Below, piece by piece: positions 24,777 through 33,590 of a stretch of DNA of 48,519 nucleotides. Within the stretch, counting starts at the first letter, position 1. Every line of letters begins with the position of its first letter. The notes beneath the pieces were generated by a model. The model made no database searches. It was not told where the DNA came from and worked only from the letters and a program-made list of their open reading frames with translations. The DNA is from Ruthenibacterium lactatiformans (GTDB lineage: Bacteria > Bacillota > Clostridia > Oscillospirales > Ruminococcaceae), in NCBI RefSeq assembly GCF_000949455.1, contig NZ_JXXK01000029.1, forward strand, positions 1 through 48,519. Reading direction: 5' to 3'. Position numbers and translations under genes: made by a program.

Positions 24777-24850
24777 GAAAAAAACAAAAACGCCCGGTGC
24801 GCGGCACAGCGGAAAGCATGCGCTTTTCCGTGGCCGCCCACCGGGCGTTT
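24776..24850 (-). terminator. Rho-independent terminator downstream of spoVM
   Basis: A long stem (AAACGCCCGGTG at 24788-24799 with CACCGGGCGTTT at 24839-24850, extended by GCGGC/GCCGC) is followed on the minus strand by TTTTTGTTTTTTT (24790-24778). It ends the transcript that includes spoVM and isolates the sipL-spoIVA pair. Confidence 0.9.
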
Positions 24851-24895
24851 CCATCCCGCGCGCCACCCGTTTTCCGGAGGCGCGCCTGCATGGGT

Positions 24896-24973
24896 TCAGC
24901 TTTTTTTAATCTTGAAGATCGCCCTCAAAATACCGGACAGGCACTTCGGGCTTTTCCATACCACAACTTGCAT
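24896..24973 (-). CDS. spoVM: Stage V sporulation protein M (25 residues)
   Basis: A 25-codon gene encodes an amphipathic peptide beginning MQVVVWKSPKCLSGILRAIF and ending KIKKS. It aligns without gaps to Bacillus subtilis SpoVM (26 residues) at Pro9, Lys10, Leu12, Gly14, Ile15, Arg17 and Ala18. SpoVM inserts in the positively curved outer forespore membrane and anchors SpoIVA. GAGGTG lies 5 nt before the ATG. Position also supports it: spoVM follows thiN in Bacillus subtilis exactly as here, and spoIVA and sipL are the next genes. A terminator follows 45 bp later. It is far below common gene-caller length limits. Confidence 0.9.
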   Translation of the reverse strand: MQVVVWKSPKCLSGILRAIFKIKKS

Positions 24974-25063
24974 CTCGGCACCTCGCTTTCCCCCGCATTG
25001 GGGCGCGGGTGCGGGCGCACCCGAACTCCCCTGCATTACTATATACAAAACAGGGGCAAAATG

Positions 25064-25696
25064 TTACCCGCGCGGCGGCTCCTTTCGCGAGAGCACCAGA
25101 TAGATCATGCCCGCGGAAAACCGGAGCGTTGCCGTTTCGGCGGCGAACTCGTTGCTCACGCCGATGGGGAACGCATGTGTGAGCGTATAATCGTGCAGCG
25201 GATATTTCAGCCCCTCCAGCGTAACACCAGGCGCCTGCTCCCCGGCGCTGAAAATGGAGAAATACCACCCCGGCCGCGCCTGGATGCGGTGTGTGCCCGG
25301 CAAAAGGGCGGTCACCTCATTGTCCGTATCCGCCAGTGTCGCACACACTCCGTTTTTTGCCAAAAACACCAGCGTTTGCAGGTTGGCCAGCGTATGGTCC
25401 AGCCGCGCGCCTCCCAAACCGCCCACGATAACGACATCCGTCGCGCCCAGCTCCAGCGCCTTGCGGGCGGCGTAATAGGTATCGGTATCATCCTTTTCCG
25501 CCGGGAGGAACACCGTCTTTGCACCGGCCTCCGGACGCGGCGCACTGTCGTAATCGCCCAACAGAAGATCCGGCTCCACACCAACGCGGCAGGCATTTTC
25601 ATAGCCCGCGTCGGCGGCAATGACATAGTCTGCGTCCGCCCACCAGCTGTGCAGCTCCGGCGCCGCCGGCAGGCCTGCAAAGATCACACATTTCAT
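25064..25696 (-). CDS. thiN: Thiamine pyrophosphokinase
   Basis: The 210-residue enzyme transfers pyrophosphate from ATP to thiamine. It shows ADYVIAADAGYENA, PDLLLGDYDSAPRP (family D-DS, here DYDS), LPAEKDDTDTYYAARKALELGA and VVIVGGLGGARLDHTLANLQTL. The C-terminal beta-sandwich carries GVTLEGLKYPL and GVSNEF. The ATG at 25696 (MKCVIFAG) is preceded by AGGAAG at 9 nt; an in-frame ATG at 25717 is also possible. It is the last large gene of the rsgA-prkC operon. The rpe gene that separates rsgA and thiN in Bacillus is absent. Confidence 0.92.
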   Translation of the reverse strand: MKCVIFAGLPAAPELHSWWADADYVIAADAGYENACRVGVEPDLLLGDYDSAPRPEAGAKTVFLPAEKDDTDTYYAARKALELGATDVVIVGGLGGARLDHTLANLQTLVFLAKNGVCATLADTDNEVTALLPGTHRIQARPGWYFSIFSAGEQAPGVTLEGLKYPLHDYTLTHAFPIGVSNEFAAETATLRFSAGMIYLVLSRKEPPRG

Positions 25697-25749
25697 GCCT
25701 GCTTTCTTCCTTTCCATCTGCGTGCTGCACACAGGAAAGGAGCGGCAGA

Positions 25750-26622
25750 TCACATCTGCCACTCCTTGACTTCTTTCGCCTCGTTGTACAGCGTCACATA
25801 GCTTTCATAACGCGTTTTGTCGATCTCTCCCGCTTCCAGCGCCGCGCGCACAGCGCAGCCCTTTTCCACGGTGTGAGAACAGCCTGTGAATTTACATTGG
25901 CCGAAGTAGCGCTCCACCTCGGGAAACGCAAACTGCAGGTTTTCTTTCGGAATGTACGCGGCCCGCTCCATCTCCAAGCTGGCAAAGCCCGGTGTGTCGG
26001 CCACAAGGCCGCCGCAGCTTTCGTAAAGCACCACCTCACGGGTGGTATGGCGGCCGCGGCCCAGCTTCTGGCTGATTTCTCCTGTTTCCAGCTCGTGCCC
26101 GGGCAGCAGGGCGCTGAGCAATGTAGATTTGCCCACCCCGGAGTTGCCGCAGAACACGCTCAGCCTGCCGTCAAGCCGGGCGCGCACCGCGTCCAGCCCC
26201 TCGCCTGTCCCGGCGTTCACACACAGCACGGGAATATCCGAATGGGCATAACAGGCAGCCAACGGCTGCGCGTCCTGGAGATCTGTTTTTGTAATGACAA
26301 GCACAGGCTGTGCCCCCTTATCCACCGCAATGGCGGACAGCTTGTCGATGACCAGCGTACTGGGCACCGGCTGCACCGTGCTCACCACAATGAAAAACTG
26401 ATCTACATTTGCCACAGGGGGCCGGACGAACACATTTTTACGCGGCAGGATATCCGCGATGACGGGCGCGCCTCCGTCCGTTTCCAGACGGACGATATCT
26501 CCCGCCACCGGCGTGATGCGCTTTTTGCGGAAGATTCCTTTCGGCTTGCATTCCACAAGCGAACCGCCCGTCTTCACATAATAAAACCCGCCGATGCCCT
26601 TTACGATATAGTTGTCAAACAT
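25750..26622 (-). CDS. rsgA: Ribosome small-subunit-dependent GTPase A
   Basis: The 290-residue late 30S-assembly GTPase shows the family's circular permutation. The OB-fold N-terminus (GFYYVKTGGSLVECKPKGIFRK) comes first, then G4 VITKTDL, then G1 FCGNSGVGKSTLLSALL, then G3 ADTPGFASLEM. The C-terminal zinc site is C----C-H-----C (CKFTGCSHTVEKGCAV). GAGG sits 8 nt before the ATG at 26622; a GTG three codons earlier is the alternative. It follows the PASTA-protein gene by 18 bp and is probably a substrate of the neighbouring PrkC/PrpC pair, as in other Firmicutes (established elsewhere, inferred here). Confidence 0.94.
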   Translation of the reverse strand: MFDNYIVKGIGGFYYVKTGGSLVECKPKGIFRKKRITPVAGDIVRLETDGGAPVIADILPRKNVFVRPPVANVDQFFIVVSTVQPVPSTLVIDKLSAIAVDKGAQPVLVITKTDLQDAQPLAACYAHSDIPVLCVNAGTGEGLDAVRARLDGRLSVFCGNSGVGKSTLLSALLPGHELETGEISQKLGRGRHTTREVVLYESCGGLVADTPGFASLEMERAAYIPKENLQFAFPEVERYFGQCKFTGCSHTVEKGCAVRAALEAGEIDKTRYESYVTLYNEAKEVKEWQM

Positions 26623-26640
26623 CCGCAGCACCTCGCGCCG

Positions 26641-28242
26641 TTACGGCAGTGTCCCGTCGGACGGTACCGGCGGCGCCGTTGAGCCGGAAGTCACAGGCGG
26701 CTGCTCCGAGCCGGAATGCGGCGGCTCCGTTGAACTGGATGCCGATGTCTCTGAGCTGGAGGACGGCGGCGTTGAACTGGACGGCGGCGTTTCCGAACCG
26801 GATGACGGCGGCGGCGAGCTGGAACTCGACGATTCCTCCGAATCGGATTCCGATTCAGGAGGTGCCGGAGGCGGTGCCACCACGGGCGGCGGACCGGATG
26901 AAACGGTGACCGTTACCACCGTACCGCGCATCACCATAGCACCCGCGTTCGGAGATTGAGCGATCACCGTGCCTGCCGGAGACGCATCCTCTACCGTAAT
27001 GACCCGCATTGCCAGGCCGCGCTGTGTCAGGCGGAGGCTCGCCTGCTGTTCCGACGTAGAACCGATGCAGGCAGGGACAGTAACATAAGACACTTCTGTG
27101 CTGTCACGGCGGATATACAGCGTCACCGTGGTGCCTGCCTTGACCACACTGCCCGCGGCAGGGTCTGTGCGCACAACGCAGTCCACCGGAACATCCGTGG
27201 TCTCTTCGGGCTTGATGAGCAGCGTCAGGTTCAGCGCACGCAGCTTTTCCCGTGCGGTATCTTTGTTCCAGCCCGCAAGTTCCGGAACGGTCACCATTTC
27301 AACGCCCTTGCTCACTTTTGCCACAATGCGGGAGCCCTCTTTCACCTGGCGCGGCGCACGGGGATTCTGGTCCACGATCTCCCCCACCGGCGCCTCGTCG
27401 TCAAATACTTCTTCTTTTTCCAGTACAAAGCCGCTGTACGCCGCGTCGTCTTTCACGTCTGTCCAGCGCGTACCGATCAGGTTCGGCAGTTCCACATCTT
27501 CTTTCACGTCAAACAGGCCGTTTTCGGAAGTGCTGAACATCCAGTAGATCGAAACGGCGGAGCATATCACCACCGCCAGTGTCAAGAGCGAAATATAAAA
27601 CAGTGCGTAATGCCGTCTCTTCTGTTTGCGTGCCTTTTGATGCGGCACAGCTTTCTGCTCGGCGGCCGGCTGCGCATGATATGCGGCCTCCGGTGCGGCG
27701 GAAAGCTCCGGAAGCCCTTCCGGCTCGTCCGGCAGCTCCAACTCTCCACCGGCATCTGCGTCCGCCTTTCCGGCGTCCTCCGCATCCTCCGAAGCGACGG
27801 GGACCTGTTCCGCCGGCGCGGCATTCTCTTTGCCTTCGGAATCCTCCCCGGCCTGTACGTCCGCTCCCTCTTCAATTTCCGGAGCATTCGGCTTTGCAGC
27901 TGTTTTCCGCGGCGCTTCTTCTTTCGTTTGCGGCGCAGCGGCCCCACCAGCGTTATCCTGCGCCGCATCGCCGCTGCTTTCTGTTTCCGAAGCGCCGCTG
28001 GACATGCTCAAAGTCTCCCCGGTCAAAGCATTGTTTTCCGGTGCCGGCACCTGTGTGCTTTTCCCTTTTGCAGTTGCTTCCGTGTGCTCCGGTGTCTCGA
28101 GGAAGGGCTGCACGCCGTCCGCCTGCTGGATTTCTTCCTGCGGCGTTTTCTTTCTGGAAGCGGCTGCCGACGCCTGTACGTTTCCGTGTTCCGCGTTTTT
28201 TGCCGCTTTGCCTTTCTTTTTTGCCTGCCTTCTTGATGCCAC
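26641..28242 (-). CDS. Kinase-less PASTA-domain membrane protein
   Basis: The 533-residue protein has a basic start (MASRRQAKKKGKAAK), about 190 residues of acidic, Ala/Glu/Pro-rich low complexity, a basic stop (RKQKRRHYAL) and one membrane helix near 210-232. Three PASTA repeats follow outside the cell (VELPNLIGTRWTDVKDD; VTVPELAGWNKDTAREKL; VTVPACIGSTSEQQASL), then a Pro/Ser/Glu tail. PASTA domains bind muropeptides or lipid II. No kinase domain is present. It lies directly after prkC, whose ectodomain has the same plan, including a parallel GLFDVKEDVELPNLIG / GMFSQSMDVDLPNFIG juxtamembrane segment, so it looks like a duplicated PrkC ectodomain with a new N-terminus. The start codon is GTG. 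Confidence 0.85.
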   Translation of the reverse strand: MASRRQAKKKGKAAKNAEHGNVQASAAASRKKTPQEEIQQADGVQPFLETPEHTEATAKGKSTQVPAPENNALTGETLSMSSGASETESSGDAAQDNAGGAAAPQTKEEAPRKTAAKPNAPEIEEGADVQAGEDSEGKENAAPAEQVPVASEDAEDAGKADADAGGELELPDEPEGLPELSAAPEAAYHAQPAAEQKAVPHQKARKQKRRHYALFYISLLTLAVVICSAVSIYWMFSTSENGLFDVKEDVELPNLIGTRWTDVKDDAAYSGFVLEKEEVFDDEAPVGEIVDQNPRAPRQVKEGSRIVAKVSKGVEMVTVPELAGWNKDTAREKLRALNLTLLIKPEETTDVPVDCVVRTDPAAGSVVKAGTTVTLYIRRDSTEVSYVTVPACIGSTSEQQASLRLTQRGLAMRVITVEDASPAGTVIAQSPNAGAMVMRGTVVTVTVSSGPPPVVAPPPAPPESESDSEESSSSSSPPPSSGSETPPSSSTPPSSSSETSASSSTEPPHSGSEQPPVTSGSTAPPVPSDGTLP

Positions 28243-28276
28243 TTGTTCTTTTTCCCCCGCTGATCAATCAATTAAA

Positions 28277-28303
28277 CCGGGAGCGCGCGAAACGCGCTCC
28301 CGG
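28277..28303 (-). terminator. Hairpin between prkC and the PASTA gene, partial terminator
   Basis: CCGGGAGCGCG pairs with CGCGCTCCCGG (11 bp, 5-nt loop), and on the minus strand TTTAATTGATT follows. It fills the 81-bp gap after prkC and may reduce read-through into the PASTA-rsgA-thiN part of the operon. Confidence 0.6.
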
Positions 28304-28323
28304 CGCCTGAATGCAATAACGGC

Positions 28324-30396
28324 TCAGTCGCCCTCGCCCGACGGCGCGGACTGGGAAGGGTCCGGCGGTGTGGACGAAGGATCGTCCGGCTTTTTATAGT
28401 TGCCTCCAAACGTGCCGAAATCCAGGTCTCCGCTGCCGCCCGGAGCAAAATCAACAGCCTGCTCCGCCGTCGTACCGTCCGGCTTCTGCAGCGTGATCGT
28501 GCCCGTGCCCGTCGAAGTGACGGACCATTGATAGCTGGACGCCTGGCCCGCCGTGGGTGACCAGGGCTGTGGGTTGCCGCCGTTCAGCAGCAGCGTATAA
28601 GTGCCGCCCTCGTTGGTTTCATCCACAGCGATGTGCACATAGATCGTGCGCTCCTGCGCGCCCTTGGACACAACGATCGATACAGGGTCGTTCCATTTGG
28701 CGGGCGTGCCGCTGACCGGGTTTTGGGAGATGACGGCTCCCGCCGGTACGGTGTCGCTGTATTCCTCAGAATAACCGCCCAGCACAAGCTTCGCACTCCG
28801 GATCAGGTCCTGTGCCTCGCTCAGAGACGCCACACCCACAAGGTTCGGCACCGTAGTGCTCTTGTCCACCTCTTCCTGGCTGATGTAGACCGTGACGCTG
28901 CTGTTTTCCGTGTTCGCCTCCACCTGCGTACCGGAGACCGGGTCCGTGCGCAGGACGACGCCGCTCGCCTGCCCCTTGGGGACCGTTTCAGTCTTAAAAG
29001 TAGGCATTAGGCCTTTTTCCTTACAGGCGTTCAGCGCTTCGGCGCGGGACATACCGGAAAGGTCCGGCATCGTGACGATCTCCACGCCTCTGCTGATGGT
29101 GAGCGTGATCTTCGCGTTTTCCTTCACGCGCTTAGGGTCGGAAGCCGTCTGCGCACGCGGGTACTGGTCGCATACGACACCAGCCGCGTACTCTGTATTA
29201 TATTCCTCTTCCGTCTGAAAAATGAATTTTGAATCCGGATATTTTTCCTGGATCTCCGCCTGCGTCAGGCCGATGAAGTTGGGCAGGTCCACATCCATAC
29301 TCTGGCTGAACATACCGTTGCCCTCATATTTAAAGATGAGGAACACCAGGATCGCCGCGCCGATGAGAAATGCCGCCGCCATTCCCGCAAGAATGGGCAG
29401 CGCCAGCCGCTTCTTGGTTTTTGTGCCGCCGCGGGCGGCAGGCCGCGCGCCTGTTCGGGGACGCTGCTGGCCTCCAGACTGTTTCGTAGCCGTTTTGTTC
29501 ACCACTTTGTCGATGTACCGTGTGGGCGCTGTGTCCGTAAGGTACTGATATTCAAACTTCACACTGGGGTTGCGCTTGAACTCGTCGATGTCCGCCAGCA
29601 TGGCCTGAGCGGAGGGATAACGTTCCCTCGGTTCCTTGGCCATGGCACGCTCGGTGATGGCCGCCAGCGCCTCAGGCACCGCGGGGTTCAGCTCCCGCAG
29701 GGGCGTGGCCGTATCCGCGATCTGCTTAATGGCCACGGACACCGGACTGTCGGATTCAAACGGCAGCTTTCCCGAAAGCATCTCGTACATCATCACGCCC
29801 ACGGAATAGATGTCCGCCTTTGCGTCGGTGGTATCGCCCTTCGCCTGTTCGGGACTGATGTAATGCACCGAGCCGATGGCCTTATCGGTCATCGTCTGGT
29901 TCTCGCTACGGGAAAAGCGGGCGATGCCGAAGTCCATCACCTTGATGGTGCTGTCCGCCAGCAGCATGATGTTCTGCGGCTTGATGTCCCGGTGTACGAT
30001 GCCCTTCTCATGGGCGTGCTGCAGCGCCGCCAGAACCTGTGTGATGAAGTGCAGCGTCTCTTTATACGTCAAAGGCTGGGCGCGGTACTCCATATATTCT
30101 TTCAGCGTGATGCCGTCGATATACTCCATCACGATAAATTGGAGCTTGTCCGTCACGCTGACATCGTATACCTTTACGATATTGGGATGATCCAGCACCG
30201 AAATCGCCTTGGATTCGTTTTTAAACCGCCGCACAAGATCCTCGTTGCCGCGGCATTCCTCCCGCAGGATCTTCACCGCCACAAGGCGGTTTTCCAAAAG
30301 GTCGGTGGCTTTGTAGACGTTGGCCATGCCGCCGGAACCGATCAGCTCCTCCAGTTGGTAACGGCCGTCCAGTTTTTTCCCGATCAAATTATCCAT
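28324..30396 (-). CDS. prkC: PASTA-domain Ser/Thr protein kinase
   Basis: The 690-residue receptor kinase has an N-terminal Hanks-type domain (about 12-270): G-loop IGSGGMANVYKA, Lys42 in VAVKILREE, HRDIKPQN, DFGIARFS and YISPEQAKG. A Lys/Arg-rich juxtamembrane stretch and one membrane helix (LALPILAGMAAAFLIGAAILVFLIF) follow. Three PASTA repeats (VDLPNFIGLTQAEIQEK; VTMPDLSGMSRAEAL; TTVPNLVGVASLSEA) and a short extra C-terminal domain complete it. It senses cell-wall fragments and controls growth and spore germination in relatives. It overlaps prpC by 8 bp, the classic kinase/phosphatase coupling. Confidence 0.95.
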   Translation of the reverse strand: MDNLIGKKLDGRYQLEELIGSGGMANVYKATDLLENRLVAVKILREECRGNEDLVRRFKNESKAISVLDHPNIVKVYDVSVTDKLQFIVMEYIDGITLKEYMEYRAQPLTYKETLHFITQVLAALQHAHEKGIVHRDIKPQNIMLLADSTIKVMDFGIARFSRSENQTMTDKAIGSVHYISPEQAKGDTTDAKADIYSVGVMMYEMLSGKLPFESDSPVSVAIKQIADTATPLRELNPAVPEALAAITERAMAKEPRERYPSAQAMLADIDEFKRNPSVKFEYQYLTDTAPTRYIDKVVNKTATKQSGGQQRPRTGARPAARGGTKTKKRLALPILAGMAAAFLIGAAILVFLIFKYEGNGMFSQSMDVDLPNFIGLTQAEIQEKYPDSKFIFQTEEEYNTEYAAGVVCDQYPRAQTASDPKRVKENAKITLTISRGVEIVTMPDLSGMSRAEALNACKEKGLMPTFKTETVPKGQASGVVLRTDPVSGTQVEANTENSSVTVYISQEEVDKSTTVPNLVGVASLSEAQDLIRSAKLVLGGYSEEYSDTVPAGAVISQNPVSGTPAKWNDPVSIVVSKGAQERTIYVHIAVDETNEGGTYTLLLNGGNPQPWSPTAGQASSYQWSVTSTGTGTITLQKPDGTTAEQAVDFAPGGSGDLDFGTFGGNYKKPDDPSSTPPDPSQSAPSGEGD

Positions 30397-31141
30397 TGTT
30401 CTCCTCCACTGCCTCTACTTGCATCAGCAGGACCGTAATGTTGTCAAGGCCGCCGCCCTCCAGCGCCTTCTGCACCAGCGCGTCCGCCGCCTCATAAAAA
30501 GGCGTGCGCGCCAGCGTTTCCTCGATCTGCGGCACAGAAACGCAGTTGCTCAGCCCGTCGCTGCACAGCAGCAGGATGTCCCGGGGGCTCACTTCTTTTT
30601 CGCCGAAATCCGCCTCCACATCCCGTCCCACGCCCAAAGCGCGGGTGATGAGGTTCTTGCGCGGATGATTCTGAGCTTCCTCCTCCGTCAGCGCACCCTG
30701 CTCCACCATCTCCTGCACCATGGAATGGTCTTTTGTAAGCTGAAGCAGCTTGTTGTTGCGAAACAGATAAATGCGGGAATCGCCCACATGCACATACTGC
30801 GCAAGGCCTCCGCGCACCAGCGCGCATACAACAGTGGTGCCCATGCCGCTGAGCGAAGGCGTGCCCCGCGCCTTTTCATAAACGCTGCGGTTGGCCTGCT
30901 CCACGGCGCTTTCCAGCAGTGCGCGTCCGGCCTGCGGGGTGTGCGCCTCGTCAATACCCGCCTCGATGGCCTGCTGCAGCGCATCCACCGCCATGGTGCT
31001 GGCCAAGCGGCCGCCGCGCGCACCGCCCATACCGTCGCACACGGCACCCCAAACAGCGTCGTCCGGGCGGCGCCCCCCCCGGTAGCTGTCCTGGTTTTCG
31101 CTGCGCTGGCTGCCGATATCTGTTTTAGCGACAAGCTTCAT
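30389..31141 (-). CDS. prpC: PP2C-type Ser/Thr phosphatase
   Basis: The 250-residue metal-dependent phosphatase reverses PrkC phosphorylation. Motifs in order: SEN-QDSY near the N-terminus (SQRSENQDSYRGG), AVCDGMGGARGGRLAS (metal Asp and Gly), GTTVVCALV, VHVGDSRIYLF, LTKDHSMVQEM, and LLCSDGLSNCV with a final DNITVLLMQ. Length and motif order are those of PrpC/Stp1. It overlaps both prkC and rlmN by a few bases. Confidence 0.95.
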   Translation of the reverse strand: MKLVAKTDIGSQRSENQDSYRGGRRPDDAVWGAVCDGMGGARGGRLASTMAVDALQQAIEAGIDEAHTPQAGRALLESAVEQANRSVYEKARGTPSLSGMGTTVVCALVRGGLAQYVHVGDSRIYLFRNNKLLQLTKDHSMVQEMVEQGALTEEEAQNHPRKNLITRALGVGRDVEADFGEKEVSPRDILLLCSDGLSNCVSVPQIEETLARTPFYEAADALVQKALEGGGLDNITVLLMQVEAVEENNG

Positions 31142-32178
31142 GCGGTCGTTCCTCCTTTTGCCTCGCGGCGCAGCTGGCCGCAGGCGGCGCTGATGTCGGT
31201 GCCCAGGCGGCGGCGCACGGTGGCGTTGACGCCCAGCTCCGTCAGGAGCGTTTGAAAACGTTTGACGTTGGCGGCATCCGTAGCGGAATACGGCGAGCCG
31301 TCCACGGGATTGATGGGAATAAGGTTCACGTGCGCACCCATGCCCTTGATGAGCTGTGCCAGCCTGCGGGCCGTCTGCGGGCTGTCGTTCACGCCGTTCA
31401 CCATTGAATACTCAAAGCTGACGCGGCGGCCGGTCTCCTGCTGGTAGTCCCGGCAGGCCCGGATGAGCTGTTCCACGGGATACACATCGTTGACCGGCAT
31501 CATCGAACTGCGCATTTCATCCGTGGGCGCATGCAGCGAGACCGAAAGCGTCAGGCCAAGATGCCGTTCGGCCAGCTTGTAGATCATCGGCACGAGGCCG
31601 CAGGTTGAAAGGCTGATGTTGCGCATGCCGATGTTCACGCCATTCGGCGAAGAGATGATGGACAGGAAGTCCATGACATGATCAAAATTATCGAGCGGTT
31701 CGCCAATGCCCATGAGCACGATATGGGAAACGCGTTCTCCGGTATCCCGGGCAGCGGCGTATACCTCGTTTGCGATCTCACCCGCCGTGAGGTTGCGCAC
31801 ACGCCCGCCCTGCGTGGAAGCGCAGAAGCGGCAGCCCATGCGGCAGCCCACCTGTGTGGACACGCATACAGTATTGCCATAGGAATAGCGCATCAATACC
31901 GTTTCGATGCAATTGCCGTCCGGCAGGCGGAACAGGTATTTCACCGTACCGTCCTTCGATTGCTGGCGGCGCTCAGTCTCCAGCGTCTCGATGAAAAAGC
32001 GTTCTTCCAGCGCGGCGAGAAACGCCTTTGGCTGATTCGTCATTGCAGAAAAAGAGCGCGCCTGCTTTTCATGCAGCCATTTGAAAAGCTGTTTTGCGCG
32101 AAACGCGGGCTGCCCCATTTCCTTCACCAGTTCCGCAAGCTGCGGCTCGGTATATGAAGAGATTCCTGTCTGGTTCAT
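31138..32178 (-). CDS. rlmN: Dual-specificity 23S rRNA/tRNA adenine C2-methyltransferase
   Basis: The 346-residue radical-SAM enzyme methylates A2503 of 23S rRNA and A37 of some tRNAs. The cluster motif C---C--C is in CVSTQVGCRMGCRFCASTQGG. Further marks are GEPLDNFD, RNISLSTCGLVP, SLHAPTDEMRSSMMPVN and, near the C-terminus, VRRRLGTDISAACGQLR with the catalytic Cys. It begins 4 bp after rsmB and overlaps prpC by 4 bp. Confidence 0.95.
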   Translation of the reverse strand: MNQTGISSYTEPQLAELVKEMGQPAFRAKQLFKWLHEKQARSFSAMTNQPKAFLAALEERFFIETLETERRQQSKDGTVKYLFRLPDGNCIETVLMRYSYGNTVCVSTQVGCRMGCRFCASTQGGRVRNLTAGEIANEVYAAARDTGERVSHIVLMGIGEPLDNFDHVMDFLSIISSPNGVNIGMRNISLSTCGLVPMIYKLAERHLGLTLSVSLHAPTDEMRSSMMPVNDVYPVEQLIRACRDYQQETGRRVSFEYSMVNGVNDSPQTARRLAQLIKGMGAHVNLIPINPVDGSPYSATDAANVKRFQTLLTELGVNATVRRRLGTDISAACGQLRREAKGGTTA

Positions 32179-32182
32179 TTTA

Positions 32183-33490
32183 TCACAATCTTTCCAGAGA
32201 TGCTATGAAAAAGCCGTCTGTTCCCGTGCGGAACGGGTAAAGTGTAAGAAAATCGTCATCTTTTGTCGTCCCCGGCAAAACACACTCCACACTGCGCGTA
32301 CGAAACTCCGGATGCTCTTTCAAAAAGGGCCGGACGATACCGGCATTTTCATCCGGATTCAGCGTACAGGTAGAGTAGACGAGCCGCCCGCCCGGCCTCA
32401 CATAGCGCGCGGCTGTCTCCAGAATCGCCCGCTGCAGCCGTACCAGTCCATCCAGGCCGTCCAGCGTTTTCTGCCGGATATCCGGCTTTTTCGCCAGCAC
32501 ACCAAGGCCGGAGCAGGGTACGTCGCACAGCACTGCGTCCGCGCCCGCAAACGCCTCATTGTAAACGGCGGCATCGTTGTGCAGCACGCGGCCGCAGGCC
32601 ACGCCCAGCCGTTCCAGCGCGCCGCCGACCAGCGTCAGGCGGTTTTGAGCCGCGTCGCAGGAAACCAGCGTCCCCTTGTTCTCCATGTACTGCGCCAGCG
32701 TGGCGCTTTTGCCGCCGGGGGCCGCGCACAGGTCCAGCACGGTATCACCGGGCCTTGGCGACAACGCCGCGCAGGCAAGCTGGGACGCCTCACCCTGCAC
32801 ATGGAACAGGCCTTGCTTGAACAGCTTCAGCGCCGTAACGTCTCCCCTGCATTCCACATACAGGCTGTCCGGGACCGCGCCGCGTCGGGTGGCCATGCCC
32901 TGCCGGGCAAATTCCTCCTCCAGCGCCCCGATATCCGTTTGCAGCGTGTTCACGCGCACGCACAGGGGCGGCGGTGTGAAGCTGGCCTTCAAAATATCCT
33001 CACACTGGTCCGGGCAGCGCGTCTGCAGCAGCCCGGCGATCTGCGGCGAAACGCTGTACTCCACGCAAAGGCGCTCGGTCTCGTTGGAGTAATGTTCGAC
33101 GGTGAGGTCGTAAGCGGCGGCGCGGCGCAGCACCGCATTGACAAGCCCCGCAGCGCTGGATTTCCCCATCTGCCGCGTGAGCGTGACGGATTCGCTGATG
33201 GCCGCGCGCACAGGCACGCTCTTCAGATAACGCGCCTGATACAGCCCGCTGCGCAGAATGGCGCGCACCGACGCATCCAGCTTTACCAGAGGCTTTTGCA
33301 GGAATTTCTGCAGGATATGGTCCAGCGTCACCATACGCTCTACGGTGCCGTAGAACACGGCGCTGAGAAATACCCGGTCCCGCGCTGTTCCGGTGAAGCC
33401 GTCCAGCGCATGGCGCAATACAAGGTTTGCGTAACCGTCCTGTTCCTGTTTTATCAGCGCGGCCACGGCCGCGCGGCGGGGATTCTCCAT
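32183..33490 (-). CDS. rsmB: 16S rRNA m5C967 methyltransferase
   Basis: The 435-residue protein has an N-terminal NusB-like RNA-binding domain (about 1-140: VLRHALDGFTGTARDRVFLSAVFYGTV, then LDASVRAILRSGLYQARYL). A Rossmann methyltransferase domain with DLCAAPGGKSATLAQ (SAM site), CDVPCSGLGVLAKKPD (catalytic Cys) and YSTCTLNPDENAGIV follows. AAAGGAG 5 nt before the ATG at 33490 sets the start. A repeat-bounded, hairpin-rich island separates it from fmt upstream. Confidence 0.94.
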   Translation of the reverse strand: MENPRRAAVAALIKQEQDGYANLVLRHALDGFTGTARDRVFLSAVFYGTVERMVTLDHILQKFLQKPLVKLDASVRAILRSGLYQARYLKSVPVRAAISESVTLTRQMGKSSAAGLVNAVLRRAAAYDLTVEHYSNETERLCVEYSVSPQIAGLLQTRCPDQCEDILKASFTPPPLCVRVNTLQTDIGALEEEFARQGMATRRGAVPDSLYVECRGDVTALKLFKQGLFHVQGEASQLACAALSPRPGDTVLDLCAAPGGKSATLAQYMENKGTLVSCDAAQNRLTLVGGALERLGVACGRVLHNDAAVYNEAFAGADAVLCDVPCSGLGVLAKKPDIRQKTLDGLDGLVRLQRAILETAARYVRPGGRLVYSTCTLNPDENAGIVRPFLKEHPEFRTRSVECVLPGTTKDDDFLTLYPFRTGTDGFFIASLERL

Positions 33491-33556
33491 AGCTGCTCCT
33501 TTGATTCCCTGCCGCAGCCTCAAGCGGCACGTGCGCTGCGCGCATGCCTCTTTCTA

Positions 33557-33590
33557 TATACGGCAAAAGCAGGAAATTTATTGCAATTTG
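33557..33590. repeat. 34-bp direct repeat, copy 1 (rsmB side)
   Basis: A 34-bp sequence beginning TATACGGCAAAAGCAGG and ending TTGCAATTTG is identical to 33802-33835. This copy lies in non-coding DNA 67 bp before rsmB. It repeats the last codons and stop of fmt, so it duplicates a gene end. Confidence 0.9.

Noticed and set aside
26661..26860. Tandem repeats at the end of the PASTA gene
   Set aside because: They encode a Pro/Ser/Glu tail and stay in frame; no separate repeat element.
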